From Proteus terrae (GTDB taxonomy: Bacteria > Pseudomonadota > Gammaproteobacteria > Enterobacterales > Enterobacteriaceae): 37,007 bases of DNA. Under the pieces are notes generated by a model. The model did not search any database. It was not told where the DNA came from and worked only from the letters and a program-made list of their open reading frames with translations. Shown here piece after piece: positions 7,014 to 16,719 of this stretch (its first letter is position 1; every line of letters begins with the position of its first letter). Both the position numbers and the translations under genes were made by a program. Location of the stretch: positions 1 through 37,007 of the forward strand of contig NZ_PENS01000021.1 in NCBI RefSeq assembly GCF_003144325.1, read 5' to 3'.

Positions 7014-8183
7014 ATGTATCAGAATAACTTTAATAAATTAATTTCTAGGCAAAATACCTATAGCGCAAAATGGTGCAATAGTAACGCCAATGTTATTCCG
7101 TTATCTGTTGCAGATATGGATATTCCTGCGCCTGATTTTATTATTAATGCATTGACTCAATTTAATCTCAAAGGAATTTATGGCTATACCGACCTTAGCC
7201 ATGACTGGAATAACGTTGCTGTAAATTGGTTTAAAACGCAATATCAGTGGGTTGTTGAGCCTGAATCTATTGTTTTTTGCCCTCGCATTATTCAAGCGGT
7301 CTCGCTTTATATTCAAAACTTCACACGCGTTGGCGATAAAGTCACAACCTTATCACCTGCTTATCATCCTATTAGTAATGCGGTTTGTGTCAACCAACGT
7401 GAACTATTAGAAAGTCCGTTGATGTATCGTGACGGTTATTATGAAATTGATTTTGATGACTTAGAAAGTAAGTTTAAACAGTCTGTCTGCTTTATTTTAC
7501 TATCTCCACATAACCCAACAGGAACGGTATGGCAAAAAAGTGATCTATTAAAAATAGCTGAACTCGCACAGAAATATCAGGTTTTTATTATTTCTGATGA
7601 TGTACATGCTGATTTTGTTTTTGATGGTGCAATTTATCACCCTATTTCATCAGTAAATAGTTATGTAAAACAACACTCTTTTATTTGCACTTCTCCCGCC
7701 AAAACATTCAATTTAGCCGGACTCGAAGTCGCTAATATCGTTATTGCCAATCCGGAATATCGTGAAAAATTCAAGCAATGTTTAATTGCTGCGGGTATTC
7801 ATAATCCAGGTTATTTCTCAGTTCCTGCTTTTTTACAAGCTTACACCTTACAGGGCCAACAATGGGTTGGTGAATTAAAAACGTACCTTACTGATAACCG
7901 ACATTGGGTAAAAGAACAATGTGAACGTTACTTTCCTGATTGGGTTATCACTCAAAGTCATGGCACCTACATGCTATGGATTAACTACCAAAAAATGAAG
8001 TTATCTGAAGAACAACTAAAACATTGGTTTGTTTCATTAGCTGAAGTGGAAATGAGTTGGGGGCGTGGTTTTGGTGCGGTTGGGGATGGTTTTTTCCGCA
8101 TTAATATCGCGACACCTCGTTCAATATTAGAAACCGTTTTCACTCGGCTTATTCGTACCTTACCTCACGCCAGTTTGGAATAA
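7014..8183 (+). CDS. MalY/PatB-type PLP-dependent C-S lyase/aminotransferase
   Basis: Fold-type I PLP enzyme of the MalY/PatB class (cystathionine beta-lyase activity in known members), 389 residues. The start is the ATG at 7014, 7 bases after a GAGGAG ribosome binding site; a TTG 18 bases upstream lies before that site. Visible features are IPLSVADMDIPAP near the N-terminus, SPHNPTGTVW, ISDDVHADFV, and the Schiff-base lysine Lys230 in TSPAKTFNLAG, all standard for the class. The C-terminal FRINIATPRS holds the substrate-carboxylate arginine. It is the first gene of a transcript that runs into nhaC (6 bases downstream) and xylA-xylB. In E. coli MalY also represses the maltose system by sequestering MalT; whether this one does anything similar is unknown, so malY is not assigned as its symbol. 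Its role in a xylose operon is unexplained. Confidence 0.88.
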   Translation: MYQNNFNKLISRQNTYSAKWCNSNANVIPLSVADMDIPAPDFIINALTQFNLKGIYGYTDLSHDWNNVAVNWFKTQYQWVVEPESIVFCPRIIQAVSLYIQNFTRVGDKVTTLSPAYHPISNAVCVNQRELLESPLMYRDGYYEIDFDDLESKFKQSVCFILLSPHNPTGTVWQKSDLLKIAELAQKYQVFIISDDVHADFVFDGAIYHPISSVNSYVKQHSFICTSPAKTFNLAGLEVANIVIANPEYREKFKQCLIAAGIHNPGYFSVPAFLQAYTLQGQQWVGELKTYLTDNRHWVKEQCERYFPDWVITQSHGTYMLWINYQKMKLSEEQLKHWFVSLAEVEMSWGRGFGAVGDGFFRINIATPRSILETVFTRLIRTLPHASLE

Positions 8184-8189
8184 ATTACA

Positions 8190-9665
8190 ATGAAAACGCA
8201 AACGATAAACAGTCCGAGAACACCTACATTACTCGAATCACTTTTTCCTATATTCACCATGGTGGTGCTATTAGGAGGAGGCTACGCCGCTTTTGATTTA
8301 CCACCAGAGCCTTTAATGGTGCTGTCTACAGTTGTAGCTGCACTATTGGTCAAACGATTAGGGTATCGCTATGACGAGATCTTAACGGCAATCTCACAAA
8401 AAATTGCTAAAACCATGCCAGCCTTGCTGATTTTAATCAGCGTGGGCTTGTTAATAGGCACATGGATGATTGGTGGTACCATTCCATTGATGATCTATTA
8501 CGGCTTAAAAATGATCAGCCCAGAAATGCTTTATGTTACGGCATTATTGGTGACATCATTAGTGTCGGTCTGTACAGGAACCTCATGGGGCTCAGCAGGA
8601 ACCATCGGTGTTGCCTTTATGGGGGTTGCTGTCGGTATGGATGCAAACCTTGCTGCAACAGCCGGTGCCGTAGTTGCGGGTGCCTATTTCGGTGACAAAC
8701 TTTCACCACTATCAGGTGATACTAATCTTGCTGCAATGGCTGCAAGGATCGACCTCTATCAACATATCTGGCACTTACTTTACACCACATTGCCTTCGCT
8801 GATTTTAACCGCGATTGTGATGACTGTTTATGGCATGAACGGTGATTTAGCAGGACAAGGTGTGCCAGAAAAAGTGACATTAATTACCAATGGTCTTGAG
8901 AATGTTTATAACTTTAATCTAATCCTTCTCATTCCTGTATTAGTGATTTTATATGGTTCGGTAACGAAAAAACCGACTATTCCAGTGATGTTAACCTCTG
9001 CCGCCATTGCGATGTTTAATGCTTATCTTATTCAGGGTTTTGGATTACATGACATCGTAAAAAGTGCGGTTGATGGCTTCAATGTCTCAATGATCCAAGG
9101 GAAAGAAGTTCCTGAATTATTAGGTAACTTATTAAATCGTGGAGGCATGAACTCAATGATGAGCACCCTGCTTATCTGCTTCTGCGCCCTCTCTTTTGCC
9201 GGCACTTTATCGTTAAGTGGCGCATTAGAAGTAATAGTCCATGCATTATTAAAAATGGTTCACTCAACCGGTTCAATGATCTTAGCCACAATTGCTTGTG
9301 GATTAACCATGATTGGCGTGACCTGTAATGGACAAATCTCAATCCTTATTCCTATCGAAATGTTGCGCGGTGCCTATATCGAACGAGGCTTACATCCTAA
9401 AAACCTAGCTCGTACTGTAGAAGACTCCGCCACTATCTTTGAACCCATTTTACCGTGGACAGCCGCAGGCGCTTATATGGCAGGTACGTTAGGCGTTGCA
9501 ACCTTAAGTTACTTACCTTGGGCTGTATTGTGTTGGAGTGGCATCTTCTTCGCCACACTGTGGGGTTTCACGGGCTTTGGCATTGCCAAATTAACACCAG
9601 AAGAGCAGGAAGAGATGACTGCTGAGCTTGAATCACATTCAGAATTACAACTTGATACTAAATAA
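8190..9665 (+). CDS. nhaC: NhaC-family Na+/H+ (or Na+-coupled) antiporter
   Basis: A 491-residue inner-membrane protein with about 11-12 hydrophobic segments. The family signature is clear: [22 protein letters not shown], then [17 protein letters not shown] (residues ~129-145), [16 protein letters not shown], and in the second half [11 protein letters not shown] and [15 protein letters not shown]. Related members exchange Na+ for H+ or swap organic acids, as in the malate/lactate antiporter MleN; the real substrate cannot be told from sequence. The gene starts 6 bases after malY and ends 10 bases before the xylA start, so it is cotranscribed with the xylose catabolic genes. No xylose permease lies in the operon, which makes a metabolic link (ion or acid balance, or a changed substrate) worth considering. 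Confidence 0.9.
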   Translation: MKTQTINSPRTPTLLESLFPIFTMVVLLGGGYAAFDLPPEPLMVLSTVVAALLVKRLGYRYDEILTAISQKIAKTMPALLILISVGLLIGTWMIGGTIPLMIYYGLKMISPEMLYVTALLVTSLVSVCTGTSWGSAGTIGVAFMGVAVGMDANLAATAGAVVAGAYFGDKLSPLSGDTNLAAMAARIDLYQHIWHLLYTTLPSLILTAIVMTVYGMNGDLAGQGVPEKVTLITNGLENVYNFNLILLIPVLVILYGSVTKKPTIPVMLTSAAIAMFNAYLIQGFGLHDIVKSAVDGFNVSMIQGKEVPELLGNLLNRGGMNSMMSTLLICFCALSFAGTLSLSGALEVIVHALLKMVHSTGSMILATIACGLTMIGVTCNGQISILIPIEMLRGAYIERGLHPKNLARTVEDSATIFEPILPWTAAGAYMAGTLGVATLSYLPWAVLCWSGIFFATLWGFTGFGIAKLTPEEQEEMTAELESHSELQLDTK

Positions 9666-9675
9666 GGACGGTTCC

Positions 9676-10992
9676 ATGTCTTACTTTGATAAAATTGAAC
9701 AAATTCAATATGAAGGCACAACAAGCGATAACTCACTAGCGTTTCGTTACTATAATCCAGATGAGATTATTTTAGGTAAACGCATGGAAGATCACCTAAG
9801 ATTTGCCGCTTGCTACTGGCATAACTTTTGCTGGAATGGTTCTGATATGTTCGGTATCGGTACTTTTGATAGACCGTGGCAAACACCAGGCGAAGCATTA
9901 GAGCAAGCAAAACGCAAAGCAGATGTTGCCTTTGAGTTCTTTCATAAGCTCAATGTTCCTTTCTACTGTTTTCATGATGTCGATGTTATTTCTGAAGGCA
10001 ATAACATCAATGAATATATCTCTAATATGGCGGCGATCACCGATGTATTAGCGAAAAAACAAGAAGAAACTAACGTTAAGCTATTATGGGGAACCGCAAA
10101 CTGCTTCACCAATCCTCGTTATGGTGCGGGAGCAGCAACTAACCCTGATCCTGATGTTTTTGCATGGGCTGCGACACAAGTTTGTGAAGCGATGAAAGCG
10201 ACAAAAACGCTGGGTGGTGAAAACTATGTATTATGGGGTGGACGCGAAGGCTATGAAACGCTGTTAAATACAGACTTACGCCAAGAAAGAGAGCAAATTG
10301 GTCGCTTTATGCAAATGGTTGTTGAGCATAAACATAAAATTGGTTTCCAAGGCACATTACTGATTGAACCAAAACCACAAGAGCCGACAAAACATCAATA
10401 CGATTACGATACTGCGACTGTTTATGGATTCTTAAAACAGTTTGGTCTTGAAAAAGAAGTCAAAGTAAACATTGAAGCCAACCACGCAACGTTAGCAGGA
10501 CATAGCTTCCATCATGAAATTGCGACTGCCATTGCGTTAGGTATTTTAGGCTCTGTTGATGCTAACCGTGGTGATCCACAATTAGGCTGGGATACAGACC
10601 AATTCCCAAATAGCGTAGAAGAAAATGCACTAGTAATGTATGAAATTCTTAAATCAGGTGGATTTACAACAGGCGGTTTAAATTTTGATGCCAAAGTTCG
10701 TCGTCAAAGTAATGATAAATATGACCTTTTATACGGACATATTTCAGGAATGGATACAATGGCAATGGCATTACGCATTGCAGCAAGAATGATCCAAGAT
10801 GGTGGTCTTGATAAATTTACAGCGCAGCGTTATTCAGGCTGGAGTGCAGAGTTTGGTCAAAATATCTTACAAGGTAAATTAAGCCTTGAAGAAGTGGCAA
10901 AATATGCACAAAGCAACACCTTAGCGCCACAATTACAAAGTGGACGCCAAGAAATGCTAGAAAGTTTAGTGAATCGCTATATTTTTGGCTAA
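9676..10992 (+). CDS. xylA: Xylose isomerase
   Basis: Converts D-xylose to D-xylulose in the cytoplasm. The product has 438 residues from the ATG at 9676, preceded by AAGGA; an upstream TTG in the nhaC tail is not needed. Catalytic His100 and Asp103 are present in FYCFHDVDV (E. coli His101 and Asp104). The metal-site signatures are also clear: [35 protein letters not shown] and [17 protein letters not shown], in the usual order. Length and motifs match the class II enzymes of enterobacteria. It follows nhaC closely and precedes xylB by 72 bases that contain a hairpin. Expression is expected to depend on XylR and CRP acting at the distant malY promoter, unless an internal promoter exists. Confidence 0.97.
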   Translation: MSYFDKIEQIQYEGTTSDNSLAFRYYNPDEIILGKRMEDHLRFAACYWHNFCWNGSDMFGIGTFDRPWQTPGEALEQAKRKADVAFEFFHKLNVPFYCFHDVDVISEGNNINEYISNMAAITDVLAKKQEETNVKLLWGTANCFTNPRYGAGAATNPDPDVFAWAATQVCEAMKATKTLGGENYVLWGGREGYETLLNTDLRQEREQIGRFMQMVVEHKHKIGFQGTLLIEPKPQEPTKHQYDYDTATVYGFLKQFGLEKEVKVNIEANHATLAGHSFHHEIATAIALGILGSVDANRGDPQLGWDTDQFPNSVEENALVMYEILKSGGFTTGGLNFDAKVRRQSNDKYDLLYGHISGMDTMAMALRIAARMIQDGGLDKFTAQRYSGWSAEFGQNILQGKLSLEEVAKYAQSNTLAPQLQSGRQEMLESLVNRYIFG

Positions 10993-11007
10993 TGGCATAA
11001 ATGTAAT

Positions 11008-11032
11008 AACACAGCGGGTTTTCCGCTGTGTT
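11008..11032 (+). terminator. Hairpin between xylA and xylB (attenuator or mRNA stabiliser)
   Basis: A 10-bp stem (11008-11017 with 11023-11032) around GTTTT. It is followed by only a weak T run (TATTAATT), so it is more likely to cause partial attenuation or to protect the xylA 3' end than to terminate fully. It would lower xylB expression relative to xylA. Confidence 0.55.
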
Positions 11033-11064
11033 TATTAATTAGATACAGGTCATGGGATAACTTT

Positions 11065-12519
11065 ATGTATTTAGGGCTAGATTTAGGCACTTCAAGTGTT
11101 AAAGCGATCATTATGAATGAGCAAGGTGACGTTATCGCCAGTCATTCCGTTTCTTTAGCAATATCACGCCCTCACCCTCAATGGTCAGAACAAGATCCCC
11201 TACAATGGTGGCAAGCAACAGAAGAAGTCATTCTTCAGCTTGGACGCAGTTATCCAATGGATCAAATCGAGGCGATTGGGTTAAGCGGACAAATGCATGG
11301 TGCCGTTTTACTTGATGCTCAACAAGCGGTGTTGCGTCCTGCCATCTTATGGAATGATGGCCGTAGTTTTAAACAATGTCAGGCACTTGAGACGCAATAT
11401 CCCCAGTTTAAAAAAATCACGGGTAATTTAGTTATGCCCGGCTTTACTGCACCAAAATTACAATGGGTTGCTGAAAATGAGCCTGGAATTTTTCAACGTA
11501 TTGAACATGTTTTATTACCTAAAGATTTTTTACGTTGGAAGCTGAGCGGTAATTTCGCCAGTGATATGTCGGATTCAGCAGGTACGCTTTGGCTAGATAT
11601 GCAAAAGCGAGATTGGAGTGATGAGCTTTTAAATGCCACAGGTTTAACGCGTCGCCAAATGCCGACGTTGTTTGAAGGCAATCAAATAACGGGCTATTTA
11701 TTAGCTGATATCGCTAAAAAATGGCAGATGAAACAAGTCCCTATTATTGCCGGTGGTGGCGATAATGCAGCGGGTGCAATTGGTGTCGGTGTTTACCAGC
11801 CCGGTCAAGCGATGCTCTCTTTAGGTACTTCAGGTGTTTATTTTGTTGTTAGCGAAAAGTTTCTCCAAAATAGTGACAATGCAGTACACAGTTTTTGTCA
11901 TGCATTACCTAATACTTGGCATTTAATGTCTGTGATGCTAAGTGCCGCATCATGCCTTGATTGGGTGTGTCAATTGACAGGAATTGAGAGTGTGGGTGAG
12001 ATGTTTGAAGAGATTCAACACGCTACTTTTGCTGATAGCCCCCTCCTGTTTTTACCTTATCTTTCAGGTGAGCGAACACCTTATAACAACCCTAATGCGA
12101 AAGGTGTTTTTTGGGGATTAACCCATGAACATCAACGTGCTGACTTATGCCAAGCTGTTCTTGAAGGTGTGAGTTTTGCGTTACGACAAGGAATTGAAGT
12201 TGCTGAAAATGCAGGTCAATTAGCGGATAACATTACGTTAATTGGTGGTGGTGCAAAAAGTGAGTATTGGCGACAATTGCTTGCAGATATTACAGGAAAA
12301 ACCCTCGATTATCGCCAAGGTGGTGATGTTGGCCCTGCACTTGGTGCAGCAAGACTCGCACAATTAGCAGTAAACCCTGCTCATTCTTCACAAGTTATTC
12401 TTTCTCAACCTAAGCTTGAAAAACGCCATACACCAGATTTAGAAAAATATAAAACATACGAAAAAAAATATCATGCCTTTAAAAAGTTATATTCATTGAT
12501 TGATACGATGGAAATATAA
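11065..12519 (+). CDS. xylB: Xylulokinase
   Basis: FGGY-family sugar kinase that phosphorylates D-xylulose to xylulose 5-phosphate for the pentose phosphate pathway. Its 484 residues equal the E. coli length. The N-terminal phosphate-binding loop is LGLDLGTSSVKAI (residues 3-15). GQMHG and the SDMSDSAGTLWLD segment follow; the catalytic base is Asp233 in GGGDNAAGAIGVG; the C-terminal adenosine motif is LIGGGAKSEYWRQ. Start at ATG 11065. It is the last gene of the malY-nhaC-xylA-xylB transcript and is followed by an intrinsic terminator at 12550. Confidence 0.96.
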   Translation: MYLGLDLGTSSVKAIIMNEQGDVIASHSVSLAISRPHPQWSEQDPLQWWQATEEVILQLGRSYPMDQIEAIGLSGQMHGAVLLDAQQAVLRPAILWNDGRSFKQCQALETQYPQFKKITGNLVMPGFTAPKLQWVAENEPGIFQRIEHVLLPKDFLRWKLSGNFASDMSDSAGTLWLDMQKRDWSDELLNATGLTRRQMPTLFEGNQITGYLLADIAKKWQMKQVPIIAGGGDNAAGAIGVGVYQPGQAMLSLGTSGVYFVVSEKFLQNSDNAVHSFCHALPNTWHLMSVMLSAASCLDWVCQLTGIESVGEMFEEIQHATFADSPLLFLPYLSGERTPYNNPNAKGVFWGLTHEHQRADLCQAVLEGVSFALRQGIEVAENAGQLADNITLIGGGAKSEYWRQLLADITGKTLDYRQGGDVGPALGAARLAQLAVNPAHSSQVILSQPKLEKRHTPDLEKYKTYEKKYHAFKKLYSLIDTMEI

Positions 12520-12549
12520 CTATATTGCGTCAATATCAGGGTATTATTT

Positions 12550-12575
12550 AAAACCACTCAATTAAGAGTGGTTTT
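12550..12575 (+). terminator. Rho-independent terminator after xylB
   Basis: A 10-bp perfect stem AAAACCACTC/GAGTGGTTTT with a 6-base loop, followed by ATTTTTT. It closes the xylose operon. Confidence 0.85.
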
Positions 12576-12725
12576 ATTTTTTCTTTTATTTTCTTTTCTT
12601 ATTTTATTTGAGATATCGCTACGTAAGCAAAAGTATAACGTTTATCTGCTCACTTACTGTTGTAAGATAAGACGCACTATGAGATCTCTATATTGGTAAA
12701 ACATAATAGATAATAAGAAGGTAAA

Positions 12726-13484
12726 ATGAAAAAATTAGGCTTAGTTATCATCGGAGTATCATTACTAACAGGTTGTATGACTAAATCTCTATGGAACAAT
12801 AACCCTGTTTCAGATTTTACTTATCATTATGAAGAAGAATATAAAGATATCATTATTGAAGTCGTTAAATTGGAATTAAAAGAAGATAAAGAACCATTAG
12901 TTATACGAGATGGTAGTGCTATTTCGCTTAGAGGAATGTCACTGGCGAGTAAAACCCGAATTTATAATATCTCTTATGGTGATTACTCATTAAAAGCTAT
13001 CTATAAATATATGCCTAAAATGAATTTTAGCGCCAAAATAGCATCTCAAGGTGCCATTCCTTTTGAAATTCACAATAGACATATTAATAAAGGCGATAAT
13101 GTTTTAGCTTCTGATATTCAAGGTGTTTTTTTATTCTCAATCAAACCTGAAGTAAAACTACTGGAAAGTGAAATAAAAGAGCTAGAACAGGCTCATTTTA
13201 AAAAAGAGTGCAAAGCACAAGATGGTAGTTTGCAGTGGTGTATTGATTTTTGGATCAATGCCAACGTTTTTGAACGTAATCAAACGAGATATACGATTAC
13301 CGTAGAAAAAGTGTTACCTAAACCTATTAATATTGCTCTTTATGATTTAAAAGGCACACCAAAAACGAATGTCGGAAATTTAGTCGGTAATACAATAGGA
13401 ACACCGGTATTTATTATTGGTGATGTATTACTGGCACCATTAGGCGCTTTATTGGGTGTTGTTGTTCAGAGTGCAGGAAATTAA
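12726..13484 (+). CDS. Hypothetical lipoprotein
   Basis: A 252-residue protein starting at ATG 12726 behind a GAAGG ribosome binding site. The N-terminus is a lipoprotein signal peptide (MKKLGLVIIGVSLLTGC) with Cys17 as the lipidated residue; the residues after Cys are Met-Thr, which favours sorting to the outer membrane. The mature part is mixed charged and beta-rich, with two cysteines (in KKECKAQDGSLQWCIDFW) that could form a disulphide. The last ~35 residues are glycine-rich and hydrophobic (GTPVFIIGDVLLAPLGALLG) and may associate with a membrane. Family not recognised. It is a single-gene unit between two terminators, so context gives no function. Confidence 0.75.
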   Translation: MKKLGLVIIGVSLLTGCMTKSLWNNNPVSDFTYHYEEEYKDIIIEVVKLELKEDKEPLVIRDGSAISLRGMSLASKTRIYNISYGDYSLKAIYKYMPKMNFSAKIASQGAIPFEIHNRHINKGDNVLASDIQGVFLFSIKPEVKLLESEIKELEQAHFKKECKAQDGSLQWCIDFWINANVFERNQTRYTITVEKVLPKPINIALYDLKGTPKTNVGNLVGNTIGTPVFIIGDVLLAPLGALLGVVVQSAGN

Positions 13485-13488
13485 TTGC

Positions 13489-13520
13489 TTAGCCCTGATA
13501 AATAAATGTATCAGGGCTAA
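13489..13520. terminator. Terminator between convergent genes
   Basis: A 12-bp perfect stem TTAGCCCTGATA/TATCAGGGCTAA with an 8-base loop, between the lipoprotein gene and the convergent yjbD. T-richness on either side is modest; probably used in both directions. Confidence 0.75.
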
Positions 13521-13528
13521 TTAAAAAA

Positions 13529-13792
13529 TTAACGATATCCGCTACGATGGTTTTTGGCTGACCAACTATAGGTTTCATCACTAGGAGCTAGTTTTTGTTT
13601 TTTCTTGAGGGCTTGAGCTTTTTTGGTGGCTTTTTCAACTTCGAGGGAGATTTCGGTAATAATGGAGTCTTTGACTTTGTTCATTTCAGCATTAGTTAAT
13701 TCACGCCCTAATTTCTTTCTCTCTTGACCTATTCTGGTTCTTACTCGCATTTGTTGGGCATCTGTCATCTCTTGGAGTGTCAATTTCTTCAT
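13529..13792 (-). CDS. yjbD: YjbD (DUF3811) family small basic protein
   Basis: An 87-residue, strongly basic, helical protein. Features shared with E. coli YjbD (about 90 residues) are the start LTLQEMTDAQQ, the middle GRELTNAEMNKVKDSII, the helix KKAQALKKKQ and the closing motif YSWSAKNHRSGYR. Its function is unknown. High charge and a predicted long helix could suit nucleic-acid binding, but that is only a guess. The start ATG 13792 has a weak ribosome binding region (GGGTAAAAG). It is a single-gene unit convergent with the lipoprotein gene. Confidence 0.88.
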   Translation of the reverse strand: MKKLTLQEMTDAQQMRVRTRIGQERKKLGRELTNAEMNKVKDSIITEISLEVEKATKKAQALKKKQKLAPSDETYSWSAKNHRSGYR

Positions 13793-13901
13793 TCTTTTAC
13801 CCTACCTATGTTGAGAGAGGAGTAATTAATATAACATTATTAATGCGTCTCTCCAGCATTATATTTAGATTTAAAGTAATTAAATTCTGATTACATTGAA
13901 A

Positions 13902-13934
13902 ATGCATTACACACGTAATAAGCGTGTAATGCAT
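13902..13934 (-). terminator. Hairpin downstream of the threonine aldolase-like gene
   Basis: Arms ATGCATTACAC (13902-13912) and GTGTAATGCAT (13924-13934) are perfectly complementary, with an 11-base loop that can extend the pairing. It lies 30 bases after the stop of the minus-strand gene. No strong T tract follows on that strand, so terminator is the likely but not certain role. Confidence 0.5.
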
Positions 13935-13964
13935 AAAAATAAGAGATAAGTTTAAACAGAAAAT

Positions 13965-14990
13965 TTAAACTAATTGCAGAAATGCTGTTTTAAATCCATT
14001 GATATCTTGTTGTGTTGTTGCCCAAGAGGTACAAAGACGTAAGCAACTCAAGTTAGGAGCCTCAAGTAATACACGATGAAAAACAAATTGTTGTGTTAAT
14101 TTTTCCGCAATCGTGTTTGGTAAAATAACAAAAACTTGGTTAGATTCAGGTGGTGCTAAAAATTCAAAACCTTGTTCAGTAAAGAATTCGGTTAATTGTG
14201 ATGCCATTTCATTAAGGTGTTTACCTAATTTAAAATAGAGATCATCTTTAAATAAAGCTTCAAATTGCGCACCTAATAACCAACCTTTCGCTTGTAATCC
14301 ACCCTTTTGTTTTAAGCTAAAACGAAAATCAGATTTTAGTGCGGGATGACAAATCACGAGCGTTTCAGCTGACATTGCACCGATTTTCGTGCCTCCGATA
14401 TAAAACGCATCGGTTAAGTTGGCGATGTCTTCAATAGTCAGATCACTTTGTGCAGACATTAATCCTGCGGCTAAACGAGCACCATCAAGGTACAACCATA
14501 AATTATGCTCGTTACAAAAGTTACGTAGTGCTTGCAATTCCGCTTTGCGATAAACCGTCCCGATTTCTGTGGCATTTGTTATATAAACAAGCTTGGGTTG
14601 AACCCAATGTTCATCATTATGTTCAGCAAGAATAGGTTTTAATAACTCAGGTGTTAATTTACCATCAGCAGAAAATGTTGTGATGACTTTATGCCCTGTC
14701 GCCTCAATAGCGCCTGTTTCATGTGTAGCAATATGTCCAGTACTAACAGAAATAACAGCTTGGTGTGGACGTAAAAAATGAGAGATAGCGGTTAAATTAG
14801 TAATGGTACCACCATTAAAAAAGTGAATATCCGCATCTGGTTGTTGAATACGCTGTTTTATTGATTGAATAGCATGATGACAAAGCTTATCCATGCCATA
14901 TCCATCATAGCGTTGCCCCACTGTATCAGTGATTGCCTTCATGACCGCAGGATGTGCAATTTCATTATAATCATTTTGGAAGCGGTACAT
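13965..14990 (-). CDS. Low-specificity L-threonine aldolase-like PLP enzyme
   Basis: A 341-residue fold-type I PLP enzyme of the beta-eliminating lyase/threonine aldolase family, which cleaves L-threonine or L-allo-threonine to glycine and acetaldehyde. Evidence: the PLP lysine Lys202 in YIGGTKIGAMSAE, the LYLDGARLAAG motif (Asp169 and Arg172), FFNGGTITNLTAI and TGHIATHETGAIE. It opens with FQNDYNEIAHPAVM rather than the RSDTVT start of E. coli LtaE, so it belongs to the other subgroup common in Firmicutes, and ltaE is not assigned. The ATG at 14990 has an AGGAGA ribosome binding site just upstream (reverse complement of TCTCCT). Cytosolic; stands alone. Confidence 0.85.
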   Translation of the reverse strand: MYRFQNDYNEIAHPAVMKAITDTVGQRYDGYGMDKLCHHAIQSIKQRIQQPDADIHFFNGGTITNLTAISHFLRPHQAVISVSTGHIATHETGAIEATGHKVITTFSADGKLTPELLKPILAEHNDEHWVQPKLVYITNATEIGTVYRKAELQALRNFCNEHNLWLYLDGARLAAGLMSAQSDLTIEDIANLTDAFYIGGTKIGAMSAETLVICHPALKSDFRFSLKQKGGLQAKGWLLGAQFEALFKDDLYFKLGKHLNEMASQLTEFFTEQGFEFLAPPESNQVFVILPNTIAEKLTQQFVFHRVLLEAPNLSCLRLCTSWATTQQDINGFKTAFLQLV

Positions 14991-15130
14991 GTGTTCTCCT
15001 GTCGAATGTTGTATTTTTATTGTGTTTTATAAAGAAAAACGCTCTACATCTAATCAATACACAGATTGAATGTAAAGCGCTTTAATATATTGAAAAAGTC
15101 AGTTCTTTAAAACCGATTATTTAGTACTGA

Positions 15131-16483
15131 TTATTTAAAGCAGACCTCGCCCCAACGCGCCAAACCTGCGGTAACCGATCCAAAGTCATTACCTTTAACA
15201 ATCGGAATATTAGGCAATTGCTGTTCAATGGCTTGACATAAAATAGGTGAACGCGCAGAGCCTCCCGTCATAAAGACAGCATCGGGCTTTATTCCTCCTT
15301 GCTGAACTGCATCATTAACTAATTCAATCATTTTGCTTTTTGGTGATTCAATAGATTCAACCATCTGATCGCGTTCGATAGTTAATTCTAAGGTTTCACT
15401 TAACAGTGCGATATTAGCAATATATTCAGGAGAGTCTGATAAAGCGATTTTAGCTTCTTCAGCACGTCTAACAATGCTATAGCCCAACGTTTCATTATAA
15501 ACTTCAATAAGGCGCGTTATTTTCTCTGGCTCTTTTGCATCACGTCTTAGCTGATTTAATACAGCAAGGTTTTGACGAGAGTAAAAATCTTTTTGTGCTT
15601 CGACATTATTAATTGCAATAGGATCCCAGAACTGTTTCAGAGGTAATTTAATACCTGAAGACGTTAATCCTGTCATACCAAATAGTGGCATAAGCTGTTT
15701 AAAAGCAAGGTAAATATCAAGATCGTTACCACCAACACGTTGTCCACTATGGGCAAGTAATGTATTTGAACGATCGGTTTTGCCTTTATAACTTGGCCCC
15801 ATTTGAATTAATGAGCAGTCAGTAGTACCACCACCAATATCAACGACTAATACAGTTTGGTCTTTAGTTAACGTTGACTCATATTCAAGCCCCGCAGCAA
15901 CAGGTTCAAATTCAAACATAATATTCTTAAAGCCAGCCCTTTTAGCTGCACGGATAAGAATACTTTCAGCTTGTCTATTTGAAGCATCGCCACCTAACCC
16001 ATTAAAGTTAATCGGTTTGCCAATAACGGTATCAGTGATCGCTTCTTGTGTGCTTTTTTCTGCTTGGTGCTTAATATTTGCCATCATGGCGCAAACTAAA
16101 TCTTCAAAGAAGCTAATTTGTATATCATGTAGACCAGAAGCACCTAAAAAGGATTTAGGTGATTTAACGTAATAGACATCACGAGGATCACGTAGGTATA
16201 AACTTAGTGCAGATTGTCCGAAAAGAATGTCTTCAGGAACTAATTCAATATCTTCTTCTCGATTAAATGCAATCGACTTTCTTAGCAATTGTTCGCCAAC
16301 TTCACTGGAAGGTTTAATATTTAAATGGCGAAATAAGTGCTCAGAAACAGATTCACGGGTTGGCGCACAAAGGGTTGATGGAATATACACATCACTACCT
16401 TCTAAAGGCAAAAGAGTGGGTTTCCCCTCTTTCATAATTGCAACAGAACAGTTCGATGTTCCATAGTCAAAGCCAATAAACAT
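15131..16483 (-). CDS. yegD: YegD, Hsp70-like molecular chaperone
   Basis: A 450-residue protein, the same length as E. coli YegD. It contains only the Hsp70/actin ATPase domain: phosphate-1 motif FIGFDYGTSNCSVAIM (residues 2-17), phosphate-2 VVDIGGGTTDCSL (around 215-227) and adenosine motif FMTGGSARSPIL near 410. There is no substrate-binding domain of the DnaK type. YegD is a stand-alone Hsp70 relative whose client is unknown. The start ATG 16483 has a GGGGAGGC-type ribosome binding site. It is monocistronic, and no heat-shock promoter was identified upstream. Confidence 0.93.
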   Translation of the reverse strand: MFIGFDYGTSNCSVAIMKEGKPTLLPLEGSDVYIPSTLCAPTRESVSEHLFRHLNIKPSSEVGEQLLRKSIAFNREEDIELVPEDILFGQSALSLYLRDPRDVYYVKSPKSFLGASGLHDIQISFFEDLVCAMMANIKHQAEKSTQEAITDTVIGKPINFNGLGGDASNRQAESILIRAAKRAGFKNIMFEFEPVAAGLEYESTLTKDQTVLVVDIGGGTTDCSLIQMGPSYKGKTDRSNTLLAHSGQRVGGNDLDIYLAFKQLMPLFGMTGLTSSGIKLPLKQFWDPIAINNVEAQKDFYSRQNLAVLNQLRRDAKEPEKITRLIEVYNETLGYSIVRRAEEAKIALSDSPEYIANIALLSETLELTIERDQMVESIESPKSKMIELVNDAVQQGGIKPDAVFMTGGSARSPILCQAIEQQLPNIPIVKGNDFGSVTAGLARWGEVCFK

Positions 16484-16719
16484 TCAGCCTCCCCAATAGA
16501 CTTCATTAAAAAAAGACTGAGCACTCTACATCAAGCTTTTTGCAATTACCATCAGATTATGAGGTTTAAAAGAGAGAAAAACCTCTTAGAGCGACAATAA
16601 AAATGATTGGATTAGTTGCTATTTTTTAGCACATTTATTCCCTATTAAACTCAATGTACAAAAGAAAAGTAGGTAAGATAAGTAAGCAAATTTATTAGAT
16701 ATTTTTTATGGATAAATAA

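Noticed and set aside
16561-16585. Small inverted repeat GAGGTTT/AAACCTC upstream of yegD
   Set aside because: Only 7 bp with an 11-base loop and no T tract on either strand; likely chance in AT-rich DNA.
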